Assembly: GCA_029255685.2 (NCBI GenBank)
Contig: CM055315.2
Location: forward strand, 48,279,705 to 48,343,704
Direction: 5' to 3'
Length of the DNA: 64,000 bases
Origin: Silene conica
Lineage: Eukaryota > Streptophyta > Magnoliopsida > Caryophyllales > Caryophyllaceae
The notes beneath the pieces were generated by a model. That model was not told the origin of the DNA, did not search any database, and saw only the letters and a list, made by a program, of their open reading frames with translations. Made by a program: the position numbers and the translations under genes. This document shows positions 1-10,989 of this stretch, in pieces. Position 1 is the stretch's first letter; every line of letters begins with the position of its first letter.

Positions 1-1542
1 ATCTCGCAGCCGACTCGGGTAGGGAACCTTAATCATTGAAAGCGGATCCCCGTTTTTCTCACTCCCTACATTACTTCTCGGTACCCCCACAACAGGGGAG
101 GGTACCTTATCATTTGTAGTTTCCGAAACAGCGGCATCTGAACGATGGGCTCTCGATCGAGGGTCAATTCCTCTCGATCGAGAGCTTTTGTCTGCATTGT
201 TGCTCGATCGAGAGTTAGGGTCTTCCAGGTTGTTCGATCGAGCAACTTCTTCATCCACACCAGTTGATCGAGGACTTCCTTCTGTCGATCGAGGGTTCTT
301 TTCACAGTGGTCATTCGATCGACCATTCTGCTCTTCAGGATCTATTGATCGAGACACATTTTCACTCGATCGACCCCTTCTCACTTGCACCTCGTCAATG
401 ACAGGAGTTGCTGCTTCTACCTCGGAACTCGTACTGGCTGGGTTATATAATGGACCGTCATAACTGAGACCGCTCCTCAAATTAATCGCAAGAACTGGGT
501 CCTTCTCGGGAAATAAGGTCTCACATTTTTCAAGCAATGCACGGAAGGCATCCGCGCTCAATTTCTGCTCGACCTCTTGCTCGTGAATGATTGCTTTGAG
601 ATTGTTGAACTCGGCCTGCGTAATGAGTGTTTGACTATTATCAACTGGTGGTTGCTGCTTTGTAGAGGTCAAATCTGCATATAGCTCGGAAAACGAATCC
701 CCTTGCTTAAATCTTCGGTACACGTAAACACGCTCGGGTTCGGCCATGCAAGAAATAGGATCGTGACCCTCTTCACCACATCTACCACATAGTACCTCCG
801 TAGCACAAACTTGATCGCACTGATTTGAGCTTCCTATTTTATCCTCTGGAACTTCCTCGATAACGGTATTAGGAATGGCACTTGGCATACTTCTCGGGTT
901 TCCATAGTTGGCTGTGTAAGTAGCCATATTTTCTTTCAACTGCCAACCCTTGTTGTTAGCCACATTTACTTGAAACCTGCCTAGCGCGGCAGCATCAAGG
1001 ATAGCTCTATGCTCGTACCGCAACCCATTGTAAAATTGAGTGCACAAATACCATCGCTCGAATCCGTGATGAGGGACTGAGCGTACCAGCTTTTTGAATC
1101 TTGACCATGCTTCACTCAAATTCTCGGTCTCGGTTTGAGAAAAAATTGTAATTTGCCCCCTCAGCGCAGAAGTTCGTTGAGGAGGAAAATATCTTTTGTA
1201 GCAAGCTATGGCCAAGGTGTTCCAATCCACAACTTCGGCGGCAAGCATGTCAAGATCTCTCCACCAGTCCTTAGCATCGTCCACTAAGGAAAAAGGAAAT
1301 AAAAATTCCTTAACCTTATCACGAGTTACTCCAGCGACGAGAGGAATAGTTGAGCAATAATCGGTAAAGATCTCGACATGCTTGGCCGGGTCTTCATCCG
1401 TGCTGCCCTTAAAAACATTTCTCTCCACAAGCTGTAAATAGGACGGTTGAATACCAAATGTCCCATCCTTAGTTCCAGGAAGAACGCGTCCCTTGGGCAA
1501 GTCGTCTGCACTAGGCTCAGAATGGCTCGCGATATTAGGCAT
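1..1542 (-). CDS. Gag polyprotein of Athila-like element, partial at left edge
   Basis: An uninterrupted frame of 514 codons starts at the ATG at 1542 and is still open at base 1; I read every codon and found no stop. The N-terminal half is a retrotransposon capsid region (DW-x-R and YF-type motifs), comparable to the gag at 47326-49314. A CCHC zinc knuckle (C-x2-C-x4-H-x4-C) lies at residues about 252-265 (748-789) and would bind nucleic acid during particle assembly. Residues about 390-463 form a Ser/Arg/Asp-rich linker built from repeated CTCGATCGAG boxes. The start was chosen because it is the first ATG after the leader and gives the expected N-terminus. Protease and pol would follow outside the window. 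Confidence 0.85.
   Translation of the reverse strand, partial: MPNIASHSEPSADDLPKGRVLPGTKDGTFGIQPSYLQLVERNVFKGSTDEDPAKHVEIFTDYCSTIPLVAGVTRDKVKEFLFPFSLVDDAKDWWRDLDMLAAEVVDWNTLAIACYKRYFPPQRTSALRGQITIFSQTETENLSEAWSRFKKLVRSVPHHGFERWYLCTQFYNGLRYEHRAILDAAALGRFQVNVANNKGWQLKENMATYTANYGNPRSMPSAIPNTVIEEVPEDKIGSSNQCDQVCATEVLCGRCGEEGHDPISCMAEPERVYVYRRFKQGDSFSELYADLTSTKQQPPVDNSQTLITQAEFNNLKAIIHEQEVEQKLSADAFRALLEKCETLFPEKDPVLAINLRSGLSYDGPLYNPASTSSEVEAATPVIDEVQVRRGRSSENVSRSIDPEEQNGRSNDHCEKNPRSTEGSPRSTGVDEEVARSNNLEDPNSRSSNNADKSSRSRGIDPRSRAHRSDAAVSETTNDKVPSPVVGVPRSNVGSEKNGDPLSMIKVPYPSRLRD
152..374 (-). repeat. Phased array of CTCGATCGAG-like palindromes inside gag
   Basis: Nine copies of a 10-bp palindrome (CTCGATCGAG and one- or two-base variants) have cgatcg/tgatcg cores ending near 159, 180, 210, 240, 270, 291, 321, 351 and 372. 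Successive offsets are 21, 30, 30, 30, 21, 30, 30 and 21 bp. The sequence between boxes is not conserved, so this is not a simple tandem duplication. All offsets are multiples of three and keep the gag frame open. Confidence 0.85.
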
Positions 1543-1647
1543 ACCTGCAAGCACTAAACACTAGGACAAAACGTAAGAACTGCCCCAAGGAATAAATTCC
1601 TTGAGACAAAAAAGACAAACAAGACTTAAACTATAAAATGCACCGCC

Positions 1648-1665
1648 TCCCCGGCAACGGCGCCA
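1648..1665 (-). other. Primer-binding site, Asp-tRNA type
   Basis: On the minus strand it reads TGGCGCCGTTGCCGGGGA, the PBS typical of Athila/Tat elements, 5 nt downstream of the 5' LTR end at 1671. It primes minus-strand DNA synthesis. The same 18-mer occurs at 9910-9927 and, on the minus strand, at 49473-49490. Confidence 0.9.
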
Positions 1666-1670
1666 AAATT

Positions 1671-3434
1671 TGACACGGCTGTCGCAACCCTATCAAAAAT
1701 AAAACCTAACTGGTCTCAACTAAATGTAGTAAAGCTAGTTGGGTATCGAATCCACAAGGAGACAGGGATCTTATAGTCAGACCAAGTTCGTCTAAGTAAC
1801 CAAAATATGGGGTTTAAGTGAATTTTGACGCTAAACTATAAAAGGTAGGAAATAAGGAAAAGAGGAAAAAGGGGAGCACTACGATTTCTGGTGCACCATG
1901 GTTATTAAGTCTGGTCTGCGAATACAGGTCACCCTACTACGGGTTGTGGGTACAGAAAAGGTCCTTCCGGTCCGCTATTCACCCTAAAACCATACTAACT
2001 TAGCTTCCGCCCTAATTAGCACAGTGTCCTAACAATCGTCGCAGAACTACCCCTACACCAATCTTCCGATCTAGGCCAAGAGGGTTTCTACACAGTCAAT
2101 TGAGTGCGTCGACTCAAACAATTAATAGAAAATAAGGTACGACAGATACGAACAAACCGTAATATGGGTACCATAATTAACATACCACCCTAAGCCATGG
2201 CTACCATAAATCCTAGTACTAAGTTTAGTTACTCATAATTAAAGGGTGAACGACAACGGTAACGACTTGCATAGTTAAACTAGCATACGACATTCTAAAT
2301 GAGAGACAAAACAGACCATAGGAGTATAGATAGAAAAACATAAGTCTAACGGAAACAGATCGAGAAAGGCAAGACGCGGTAGCGTTGTTCTTAAGACGAA
2401 TACCAAAGTATGAAACAACATAAAATTCAAGTTGAAAAATGGGAAACTAAAAGAGATTAAATTGAGTGTACTAAAAACTGAAACCAGAAACCAAAAGAAG
2501 GGAAAGAAACAAAAGCCAAGGGGAACGAAGTGGAGGCGGATAAACGATTGAAAACAGTAAAAAAACAATGGTAAACGAAAACAGAGTAAGGCTCGAATAA
2601 ATAACGAAAATCAGAAAAACGGAAACAGATAACGGAACTGACGATAAGAACTTGAAATAAGAAATGAAGGAAGAGAAATTACAGTAGGAAAGGGTTGAGA
2701 GCGATAGAGAGGGAACCTTAAACGGAAAAATTAAGAACTCGAATAAAAACCAATGTCGGCTACAAAGTTTCTGAGAGAAGAGTTTTTAGTAAAAGTCGGC
2801 AGAGAGCAGCTTTAGGGTAAGAAAAGCTTAACCTAAAAATCTCAGAAACCCCCTTTAAATAGGCAAAAATTGAACTAAAACATTAACTCCTGTGAACACG
2901 AAGAGTCTCCAAGCTCTCGATCGAAGGAAAATTCCTCTCGTTCGAGCACTTTTAGCTTCACAAAACGGTCGATCGAACAGTGGAAGGTTACTCGATCGAC
3001 CCCTTTTCTTGGGAACTTCTCGATCGATCACTTTCGCTTTCGACCGAGCGCTTTCTTCTAGGATACCTCTCGATCGAGCACAAGACTGCTCGATCGACGA
3101 CTTTGCCTCATCTGGATCCCTCGATCGAGCACAGGACAGCTCGATCGAGGACTTTGCTTCCTCGATAGATCCTTCGACAGGCCCAGAAGTCGAGTCTTCG
3201 CTTAAAACTTCTCGATTACGGTGCAACCGGCCGTGGTTCTTCCATCGACTATAGAAAAACAGTGCTTTAAGGCAGAAAGAGCTCGGATTCCGCTACTATT
3301 CGGTCACTAACTGCAAGATAGCAACACGAACACAAAGTAGCACATACGGGGTATAAAATGATATAAAATCACCAAATATTATGAGAATATGTGCTAAAAC
3401 AAGACTAAAAAGTCTATACAAAATGCACACATCA
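1671..3434 (-). repeat. 5' LTR of the Athila-like element
   Basis: On the plus strand it runs from tgacacgg (1671), next to the PBS, to acacatca (3434), where the TR-GAG gag resumes. On the element strand this gives a TG...CA LTR of 1764 bp. It contains a second array of CTCGATCGAG-like boxes (2916-3150). No credible ORF lies in it. Confidence 0.8.
2916..3150. repeat. Phased CGATCG palindrome array in the LTR
   Basis: Ten CGATCG or one-mismatch cores start at 2918, 2939, 2970, 2993, 3021, 3041, 3071, 3091, 3122 and 3142. Offsets are 21, 31, 23, 28, 20, 30, 20, 31 and 20 bp, clustering around two and three helical turns. The spacing resembles the gag array of the same element, but here there is no coding constraint. 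Confidence 0.8.
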
Positions 3435-3652
3435 TAGGCTTCATAAGCCTCACGAGTTGGAGCCGCGGAACGAGCGGTTGGAGCGGGAGGAGCGGCTTCG
3501 GTGAGGTAACGAGCCTTATCGTCACCTTGAGCGGCCAAAACTAATTGCGCATCCCAATCCATAAAATTGGAACCATGCTTATCGAGTTTGCAACGATCCA
3601 TGAAGGATCAAAGCCATGATACATTAGTGAGAGGTGGAGCGTTGGTGGCCAT
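3435..3652 (-). pseudogene. TR-GAG gag, N-terminal fragment
   Basis: This encodes the first 72 or so residues of the same gag found at 25670-26524 and 29409-30317 (start MATNAPPLTNVSWL). There is one in-frame stop about 15 codons in, where the other copies have Arg. It is cut at 3435 by the Athila-like insertion. The rest of the gene should lie beyond the left side of that insertion. Confidence 0.85.
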
Positions 3653-5413
3653 GGACGATGTTGAAAATTAAAATACAAATAAAAGTGAAGGAATTAAAAA
3701 CATCATTAAAAACTCGTAATTATTTAAACAAGTTTAGCATTTACTTAATGACCTCTTACCCAATTAACTAAACGATTCCGAAACCCAAATCCATACTAAT
3801 TCGGGCACGGTGTAGCAGATTCATCCCTTATTGATATAATTTGTTGGATTAACTCTTTAATCGGTTCTACCTTAGAACTTTCGGTTGACAATTTCCTATA
3901 AATTGTCTTTAGCCCGAACTTATTGCAACTACGGTTACGAATACCTTCGTTGAGATCGACCAAATTTCAAGGTGTAATCACATTACCCCACTTACCCAAC
4001 GTAACAAGCTTAGTAGCCCGGTGTAGCCGAGCGCACTTTCTTATGAAGAAGGGAGTCATGGGTCCATACTCTTTGGTAAGGCTAAGTCTCAATATTTATA
4101 TTGTAAGAGATCTAGTCAAATTATTATCTATCTCCGTTTAAGTGAACTAAGTCGGTGAATTATCGATAAATTTAATTGACTAGGTCGACGGATTCGAATA
4201 AAATGCATGACATGATATGACGATTTGGCTATGCATGCAAACATATAAAGCAAAATAAAAGCATAAAACTTAAAGCATAAGAAACCCTAGTATGGCCTTC
4301 CTATAAAAGAAAATAATAAAGTACAAATTCGGAAACCAACTCCTTGGTCCCTTGATCTTCACGAGGCACGCATCCCAAGGCAAACACCGTCTTGGTCGGA
4401 ACTCCTTCCCGAATGGCATCGTCTTCAAGGCTCTTCGGAATTTACATAAATTACAACTTTTCTATCTACTTTATACATTATAAAATAGAAACAATAAATA
4501 AAGTGATACGAGATCACATTAATTACATTCGAATCGATGACCCCTTACATTACGGGAAATATCGACAAAAACTAAGGTCATACTAAGAATTACATAATCC
4601 AAAATTACGTAAGTAAAATCATGACAATCATAATTAAAATATCAATGCTTATGTATATGAACTAACATGAAAATCCTAGGCCAAATCGTCCTATTAATTA
4701 TCATTTATATGTATAGTTATCGTATACCTCGGTTTTATGGAATTGCGTGTTTTAACGAATAAAAACACTTGGCATCATGTGAATCGAAATTCACTCTTAA
4801 GTTAATCATCCTAACTCATTTAGGTTTCAAAATTTAGTCTTACTCAAACTTTGAACATGACTTAACTTAATATTATAATATTGTTCGGTATTAATCGGTT
4901 TTATGGGAAAAATAATATAAAATTCTAAAAGAGTCATAAAATTTCGAAAAATTCAAAATTCAAATTTTGAAAATTCTAGAATTTTCATAAAATTTCAGAA
5001 CTTTAAAATATTAGTATTTATACGGTTTTTGTAACACCCCCATTTATTTAAGGACCTGTACTAGGACTCCTCAGATAAATAAAGGTGTTACCATCTCGGT
5101 TTCCCGAGGTAGTAGATACAAAGGAAAGATAAACAGTACTTTAATTAAAATTAAACTCATAACATGTTCTTACAAGTGTATCCGAAAGTCTTAACAAAAA
5201 TAAAGAAAGTACAACTCATGCTAAATTGACTAAGGTGATCTAGACTTTAATCTGGTTCGGATCCAAGCTCTTTCTCCCATAGCTCCCCCTTAGTCTCAGC
5301 CACCTGTCAATCTGCTCCCCAATAAATTGGTTCATCACAGGTGATCACGAATACACATGGTCAACCACGAGGTTGAGTAGAGGAAAGTAAATAAGCCAAC
5401 AATATAATATATA

Positions 5414-5578
5414 AACTCCGCACCGATCCAACACCAAATAAACTCCGCACCGATCCAACGCCAAATAAACTCCGCACCGATCCAACACCAAATAAACTCT
5501 GCACCGATCCAACGCCAAATAAACTCCGCACCGATCCAACGCCATATATACTCCGCACCGATCCAACTCCATATCACA
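5414..5578. repeat. 27-bp minisatellite in the LTR
   Basis: About six units with core ctccgcaccgatccaac and period 27 bp. The multiple-of-three period makes spurious repetitive ORFs. The same array recurs in the other LTRs at 15350-15480, 50206-50340 and 63235-63380. Confidence 0.9.
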
Positions 5579-6029
5579 AGACCCAATATATATTCACATA
5601 GTAACAATATCTCAGAATGATATAGGTAGCACAATATAACGAGCACATGATATTATAACATAAACATGCTTATTACCACATAAGAACAGATTACACATTA
5701 TTATAAACCAGTATCTTCCCCTACCTGAAATAGCAGGAAACGCAGAATCGGAGGCTTGTTTAGAAATGTTGCACGCGAAACCCGCTACCTATACACATAT
5801 ACGTAACGAATAAATATCCTTCCTGAACCCCTTAACAACCATACATACTATAAATAGAAACCTTCCCTAAGTGGGAAGTTTCCATAAATAGAAACTTTCC
5901 CAATATAGTAACTTTACAAATATAGAAGCTCCCATGACTTAAATAATTCCCGACTCGCATATTTAAATAACCCGACCCGAAACCGTAAGAAAATAATAAA
6001 GCACTAATAAAACCATAACACTAACATTA

Positions 6030-6066
6030 ATAATAATAATAATAATAATAGTAATAATAATAATAA
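6030..6066. repeat. Short (AAT)n microsatellite in the LTR
   Basis: About a dozen near-perfect AAT units with a GTA interruption. The position corresponds to the tract that has expanded to more than 2.5 kb in the LTR at 49823-54812. Confidence 0.9.
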
Positions 6067-6393
6067 CAAGTAATAAAAACAATAACAAACGACACACCAA
6101 AACAGCCCAACACCTTCATCAACCCGACTCACGACCAAAAACCCACTTATTGCCACCGCCGTTCACCCCACATCCACCAGACTGGATCCCAGAACCACCC
6201 ACGCTCCCGGCGACCACCGACAACCAGGTCGCCGGCCACCGGTGAGGTGAACCCACACCACGAAACCCCCTGAAACACAACCAGACCCGCGACCAGACCC
6301 TTCTTTCCAAACCCCTGTCGACGGCTGACCAGGTCCAACCACCACTCACCACCGTTACCCCGAACACCCCCTGACAGCAAACACCTAGACCAC

Positions 6394-6440
6394 GGTGGTA
6401 CCACCGCATCGACCTCCCCCGAGTCAGCGGTGGTGCCACC
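6394..6440 (-). other. Conserved 47-bp LTR hairpin with G-rich loop
   Basis: The arms at 6394-6407 and 6427-6440 are complementary at 13 of 14 positions. The 19-nt loop reads GACTCGGGGGAGGTC at its core on the element strand. Structures of the same total length occur in the other three LTRs (16302-16348, 53775-53821, 62317-62363). The likely role is an RNA element of the LTR transcript (inference). Confidence 0.7.
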
Positions 6441-8471
6441 CCCAAACACCAATACCCGAGTGATAGCAAGAGACCTGAACTCAACCAGAGGGTAAACTCC
6501 CTGACTCGACACCACCTACACTACCCCAGACCACCCTGACGACCACCGTACTTCACCCCTGGTCACCACATAACCTCCCCAGCAAAAACCATTAAAAGAC
6601 GATAAATAGAAAAGCATCGACACCCACACAAACCTGGTTGGTCAGACTCGATGATCTTAAAATCGATTAAGCGATTCGTGACACACGCCTGAAAACCACC
6701 CTCTCTGGTGTTGCACGGTGACTGACACAACCACGACCGCCACTAAACACGACACCCACACCCCAAAGATCACCTTACCAGAAAGAACTAAACCAAACAA
6801 GCAATAAAACTGACTCACGAGACATGCCAAAACGCAGATGTGAAAACTGATTAAAACAGCGTTACACATACCTATTATTACAAGGTGTTCGACCACCACT
6901 TAGCCGCCTTACAACCACCGAGGGAACGACGAACCTAGACCTTGAAGTGACGGCTGAGGTGCGTGGGGTTTTGAGATATGAATAGAGCAGATTAACCTAG
7001 GGTAGATGGAGGCTAACTATGACGGCTTGACAAGTAGGTTGCTAGGGTTGTGTAAAAAAAACTAAGTATGGGCTGAAGTTTCCTTAAATTGGCACAAGAA
7101 TCGAGGCCCATTCTAACGCGTGAGGTCTTGTGTTCGATCCCCCTTATGAACACAAGTCTCAATCCCCTTTTTATAAAGGCCTAGCATCACATAACAAGTA
7201 CTAGTAACATATAAATCACATCGATACAGATCTTAAAATTATTATAAACATAAATATCGTAGGGAAAAGTCGAGGTATTACAGTCTTCCCCCCTTAAAAT
7301 GAACTTCGTCCCGACGTTCGTCACCCCATGGTCAACAACCTGGTCACTAGGCACGTAACGAGCACAAAATGAGACCCCACATAATACCCAAAACTAATAA
7401 AATTACTTTAAAACATGCAATGTTACAGTTTTATTATTTATATCATAAATAATACGTAAAAATGCGTATTTTGAGTCGGAAATTCAATAATTAGCTCCAT
7501 AAAAGCATATAAAATACTAATAATATTTTTACACTTTTCAAAACACTTTCAGAAACTGAAATGGACAGAAAATTTAAATAACACACTGCCCAATATCCGA
7601 AATGTTCATAAAAATGACTCTTATTATTCAATTTTTAAATATAACAATTAATAAATAAAAATTAAAAATACAGAAACTTTTGGCTCCCAAGAAAAATATG
7701 GTGATGAACATATCAAATATGACTTTTATGGGTAAATGTTTCGGCCATTTTAACAACTTCTGCTATTTTTAACAATATATGTCATTAATCGTACAATTTT
7801 AACCATTAAAATTATTTCACAAGCATAACATCAAATAAAAATCTCGAAATTTTTATACATGCTGGAAATAATATATATGACATTGTGTAAAATATTTCTG
7901 GCCAAATTCCAACTCAAACTATTAAAGTTGAAATTATGTCACTTATTATCCGATTTTTATACTAAAAATCAATAATCATGCAATATATGATAAAAGTTTC
8001 TGGAAAATTTATTATATATTTTAAATATTGCATGTGACATCCTAAAAAATTTTTATAGTCAAATTCGAAATATAACTATATAAACCCATTTATTCTCATT
8101 TTATGGCATTTTAACATTTAAAATTCATAAACCATGCATTATAACTCCAATATTTACGAAAATTCATATTCATATCATAGGAAATACATGTGAAACCATA
8201 CTAAAAATTCTCGGCCAAAAATTAATAATAGCTATTTTTCCCAAAAATAATTCATTTTAACCATTAAAAATGACAAAAACCGAAATAATAGTACTTATGA
8301 AAAATATATAACCAAAAAATATTCCAAATATCCTAAAATACTTTTAGGACCAGTAGGTATTCATGCATTATAAATTTCGTCATATCAAATACGATATAAA
8401 ATTTCAATTTTATTTTTGTTATCTAATAACTTCGTAAAAATATAAACGAAAAGAATGCAAACAACCGATTT

Positions 8472-8483
8472 GCTCTGATACCA
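8472..8483 (-). other. Primer-binding site, initiator-Met tRNA type
   Basis: The minus strand reads TGGTATCAGAGC, the common plant iMet PBS, 2 nt from the end of the LTR at 8486. It identifies the LTR to the right as a 5' LTR read leftwards. Confidence 0.9.
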
Positions 8484-8485
8484 AT

Positions 8486-9766
8486 TGTTAGATTCTAAGG
8501 TCTCATACCCTAAAAACTTAGTCATACTAATGAAATAGTTAATTAACATTTTAAGTAGATATTATCTAGATCTTATGCATGCTTATTATAAAGCGGAAAA
8601 AGAATCGAAAGCTCACTTATTTCGACAAGAATGATGCAAGGATGATCCTCCAACCCTTAGTATCCAAGTAGAATACCTCCTCCAAGATGCACCCAAGACA
8701 CCCTTAAAAACCAAAACTAATACAAGTTAGGGTTTAGAAATGGTTTCCTTAAACTTAGTTTATTATCTTAATCTAATAATAAACCTAATACTACCACTAT
8801 AGTAAACCGTATATTGATATTATCTTATAATAATTTTTACAGGTTTTGTATGATTTTCTCTCTAGAAAATTGGCCAAGGAATTAGAATGAATATGTGTAG
8901 TGTCCTTATAATTACACATACACCTACTTAAGTGAACTAATTAACAATTAAGTAGACATGGGGAAGGGGGTGGCCGGCTAGGGTATGGGAAAGGGGGAAA
9001 GTGGGTGCTACTTCAGATTACCCATGACCTAGGCATGCAACCCTAACAATTAGGTGTTAATGCTAGGTGATCATTGTGTTTTAACTACTTTAAAACACAA
9101 TTTAAAACCCTTAACCACCCATATCCTACCCGACATCCTAACATGTAAAATGGACCTTTTTTAATATTTTGTCATTTGTTCAATAGTATATATATGTGAG
9201 ATACATTGTGTCACAATAATATAAGTAACAATTGTTTTAATTTAAAATGCATATTTATCAAATAAATATCATTTGTAAATTAAATAAATCATATTTAATA
9301 ATTTGACAAGTAATTCGAAATTACTAAAATATAAAATAGTCATTTTCATCAATCGTCAATACGATTTACAATACTTGTGATAATATACAACCCGATTCAT
9401 TCTAATTACGACATTTCATAAATATCGTTCAATGTTTGATAATTGACACGTTTCAATTTCAAACATAAATCTTATACTAAGATTTAACCTCTGATTTCTC
9501 GATATACGAGTTTAACGAATCTGATCAACTCGTATCAATATACATTTGATCAGTTAATCAATTAAGGGAATTGTCCTATAGGTGTGACCTAAAGGGATCA
9601 ACTGACCACCACCGTCATACGACAGTAATATCAAACTCTAGCTAGCCAATCATTACTGATTAATGTTGGTCAGTTGACAATATAATTTCGTATCATCCCT
9701 TGCGCATTCTTGTCATGAGATTTAATTATGTGATCGCAATATTGGTGAGGACGTATATATCCCAAC
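8486..9766 (-). repeat. 5' LTR of TR-GAG copy 1
   Basis: Starts tgttag (8486) and ends cccaac (9766), with the last base changed from the cccaaca of other copies. The overall sequence parallels the 1261-bp LTRs at 19749 and 32761, but it is clearly diverged and so older. Confidence 0.85.
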
Positions 9767-9904
9767 CTTTGTTACCCTAAGACATAGACGTAAAACAATT
9801 TACACTCCTAATCCTCCTTGTGGTTCGACCCGGACTTTCACTATCTATAGTTAAAGCTAGGAAATTATAAATCTTATCTTTGATACCCACAACGACGGGT
9901 ATCA
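9767..9904 (+). repeat. 5' LTR remnant of the plus-strand Athila-type element
   Basis: Ends gggtatca at 9904, five bases before the PBS. The remainder of this LTR should lie to the left of the TR-GAG copy that interrupts it, outside the window. Confidence 0.7.
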
Positions 9905-9909
9905 AATAT

Positions 9910-9927
9910 TGGCGCCGTTGCCGGGGA
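9910..9927 (+). other. Primer-binding site, Asp-tRNA type
   Basis: TGGCGCCGTTGCCGGGGA, identical to the PBS of the other two Athila elements in the window, 5 nt after the LTR end. Confidence 0.9.
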
Positions 9928-9937
9928 GGTAGCGCTA

Positions 9938-10989
9938 GTGTTAGTTGTTTTTAGTTTTTTGTCTTTTTCTTTTGCCGTTATGACCATCTCCCATTTCCCA
10001 CAATTAGAGCATGAACCGTTGCATATCTATTGTAATAGATTAGCCTCTTTTTGTTCTCAGTCTGACTATCCTGTTAGTATTGGGGAGGTTTGTCGTATCA
10101 TTTACGATGGAGTCACTGGTAAGACCTTGATCAAAATTGAGGGAAGTTGTGGATGGGACTTTCTTGACCTACCCAATGAGGAGCAATGTGAGCTTCTTAA
10201 ACACTTAATCAAGCCATTGGAGAAATACAGAGAGATGAGAGAGTTGACATCAGTGACCTAAAAATTTATGTTGATAGTGATCTTATCACCCCCGTTACAG
10301 AAGATTCGCTCATTCTTGATGAGGATGAGTATGATAGGTTACTTGACTCCCTTTTCCTTCCTGTTGATGATGCTGACTTGGATGCTGCTGATAAGTTGGA
10401 AATTCATCCGTTCACTGACGAACCTATTTTTGTCGGTATTAGTAAGGAACATGTTTCTGAATTAATTGAACCTTCTGTTAATGAGTCTTATTATGTGCAG
10501 GATTCATTTGTTGACATTTCTGATGTTTTAGATAATATCAGTGAATGTTCTACACAAGGATCCTTAAAAAAGGTTCATTCGGAGGCTTTGATGTGTTTTG
10601 AGACATGTGCAGGTGAAACTCTTGCTCAAAAAGCTGAATTGGATGCTCCAAAGGTTGTAATTCATGAGACGGAATCCACAGTCGGCAGCAGAAGAAGTGT
10701 TCTCGATCGAGTAGTACCACTTACTCGATCAAATGATACAAAGAACAAGATCACTCAATCGAGTGATCCCATGGCTAAAGAGAAGAGCCCGAGGAAGAAG
10801 AAATCGAGGAAGGTGTCGGCCCATGACTTGGAAGTTCACGACCCTGGAAGGTGGAAGGCTAGAGCTGTGAATGATGACCCATCCATCTACATAGTGGAGA
10901 GGAGCTCATCTACCAAGATCACCATCGCTGAAGGAGTAGCTTGTAGTCAGAACTCGTGGTCAAAGAAATTTCGCATCCTTCGCGGATAA
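9938..10989 (+). pseudogene. Acidic ORF of the non-autonomous Athila-type element, frameshifted
   Basis: Two overlapping frames join near 10225-10240. The first (9938-10261, or starting at ATG 9980) gives about 95-107 residues. The second is open from about 10226 to the stop at 10989, although its first ATG is only at 10378. Together they would make a protein of about 330 residues: Asp/Glu-rich in the middle, Lys/Arg-rich near residues 250-280, with no zinc knuckle, protease or polymerase motif. Its position right after the PBS is that of gag, but I do not recognise the sequence as gag. CTCGATCGAG-like boxes at 10702, 10724 and 10754 lie in the second half, as in the gag linker at 152-374. 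Confidence 0.6.

Larger units (their letters stand above)
1..3434 (-). mobile_element. Athila-like Ty3/gypsy element, 5' half (continues beyond left edge)
   Basis: Read on the minus strand this is 5' LTR (3434-1671), Asp-type PBS, short leader and gag, then the window ends. The right border abuts a TR-GAG gag gene cut in mid-frame. The five bases after the LTR (taggc, 3435-3439) are the expected right-hand target duplication, but the left partner is outside the window. Assignment to the Athila/Tat branch rests on the PBS type and on a gag with an INLRSG-type motif, also seen in the Athila gag at 47326-49314. Whether a full pol follows cannot be seen. Confidence 0.85.
5030..7427 (-). mobile_element. 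Solo LTR (2398 bp), Ty3/gypsy chromovirus family
   Basis: It begins tgtaacacc (5030) and ends aatgttaca (7427) on the plus strand. It is flanked by perfect 5-bp target duplications gtttt (5025-5029 and 7428-7432), and the interrupted TR-GAG leader resumes exactly after it. No internal region is present, so the element was lost by LTR-LTR recombination. The order of landmarks matches the LTR at 14388-17313 that borders a chromovirus pol: 27-bp minisatellite, short (AAT)n, GC-rich block with hairpin, then the cttccccccttaa motif. Confidence 0.9.
3653..9766 (-). mobile_element. TR-GAG element copy 1: leader, PBS and 5' LTR, with a nested solo LTR
   Basis: Leader sequence at 3653-5029 and 7428-8471 matches that of the second copy (30318-32746) throughout. 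It is AT-rich and non-coding. The leader is split by the solo LTR at 5030-7427. The PBS is at 8472-8483 and the 5' LTR at 8486-9766. The element is inserted in the 5' LTR of the plus-strand Athila-type element that resumes at 9767. Confidence 0.8.

Noticed and set aside
2275..2568. 97-codon minus ORF rich in Phe/Leu in the left LTR
   Set aside because: Low-complexity pyrimidine-rich reading of the LTR, with no homologue in the other Athila LTRs.
5335..5646. Repetitive ORFs with a WIGAEFIWR-type 9-residue repeat (also near 15252, 50127 and 63175)
   Set aside because: Artefacts of the 27-bp minisatellite, whose period is a multiple of three. They lie in LTRs and have no start context or conservation beyond the repeat.
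6119..6515. GC-rich ORFs on the minus strand of the LTR (also 15943-16512, 53773-54147 and 62416-62649)
   Set aside because: They lie inside non-coding LTR sequence. Their frames are not conserved between LTR copies; only the hairpin block is.
7281..7300. cttccccccttaa taken as the PPT and LTR boundary at ggtattaca
   Set aside because: The solo LTR's target duplication shows that the LTR continues to 7427; the true PPT of the chromovirus is at 17314-17330.
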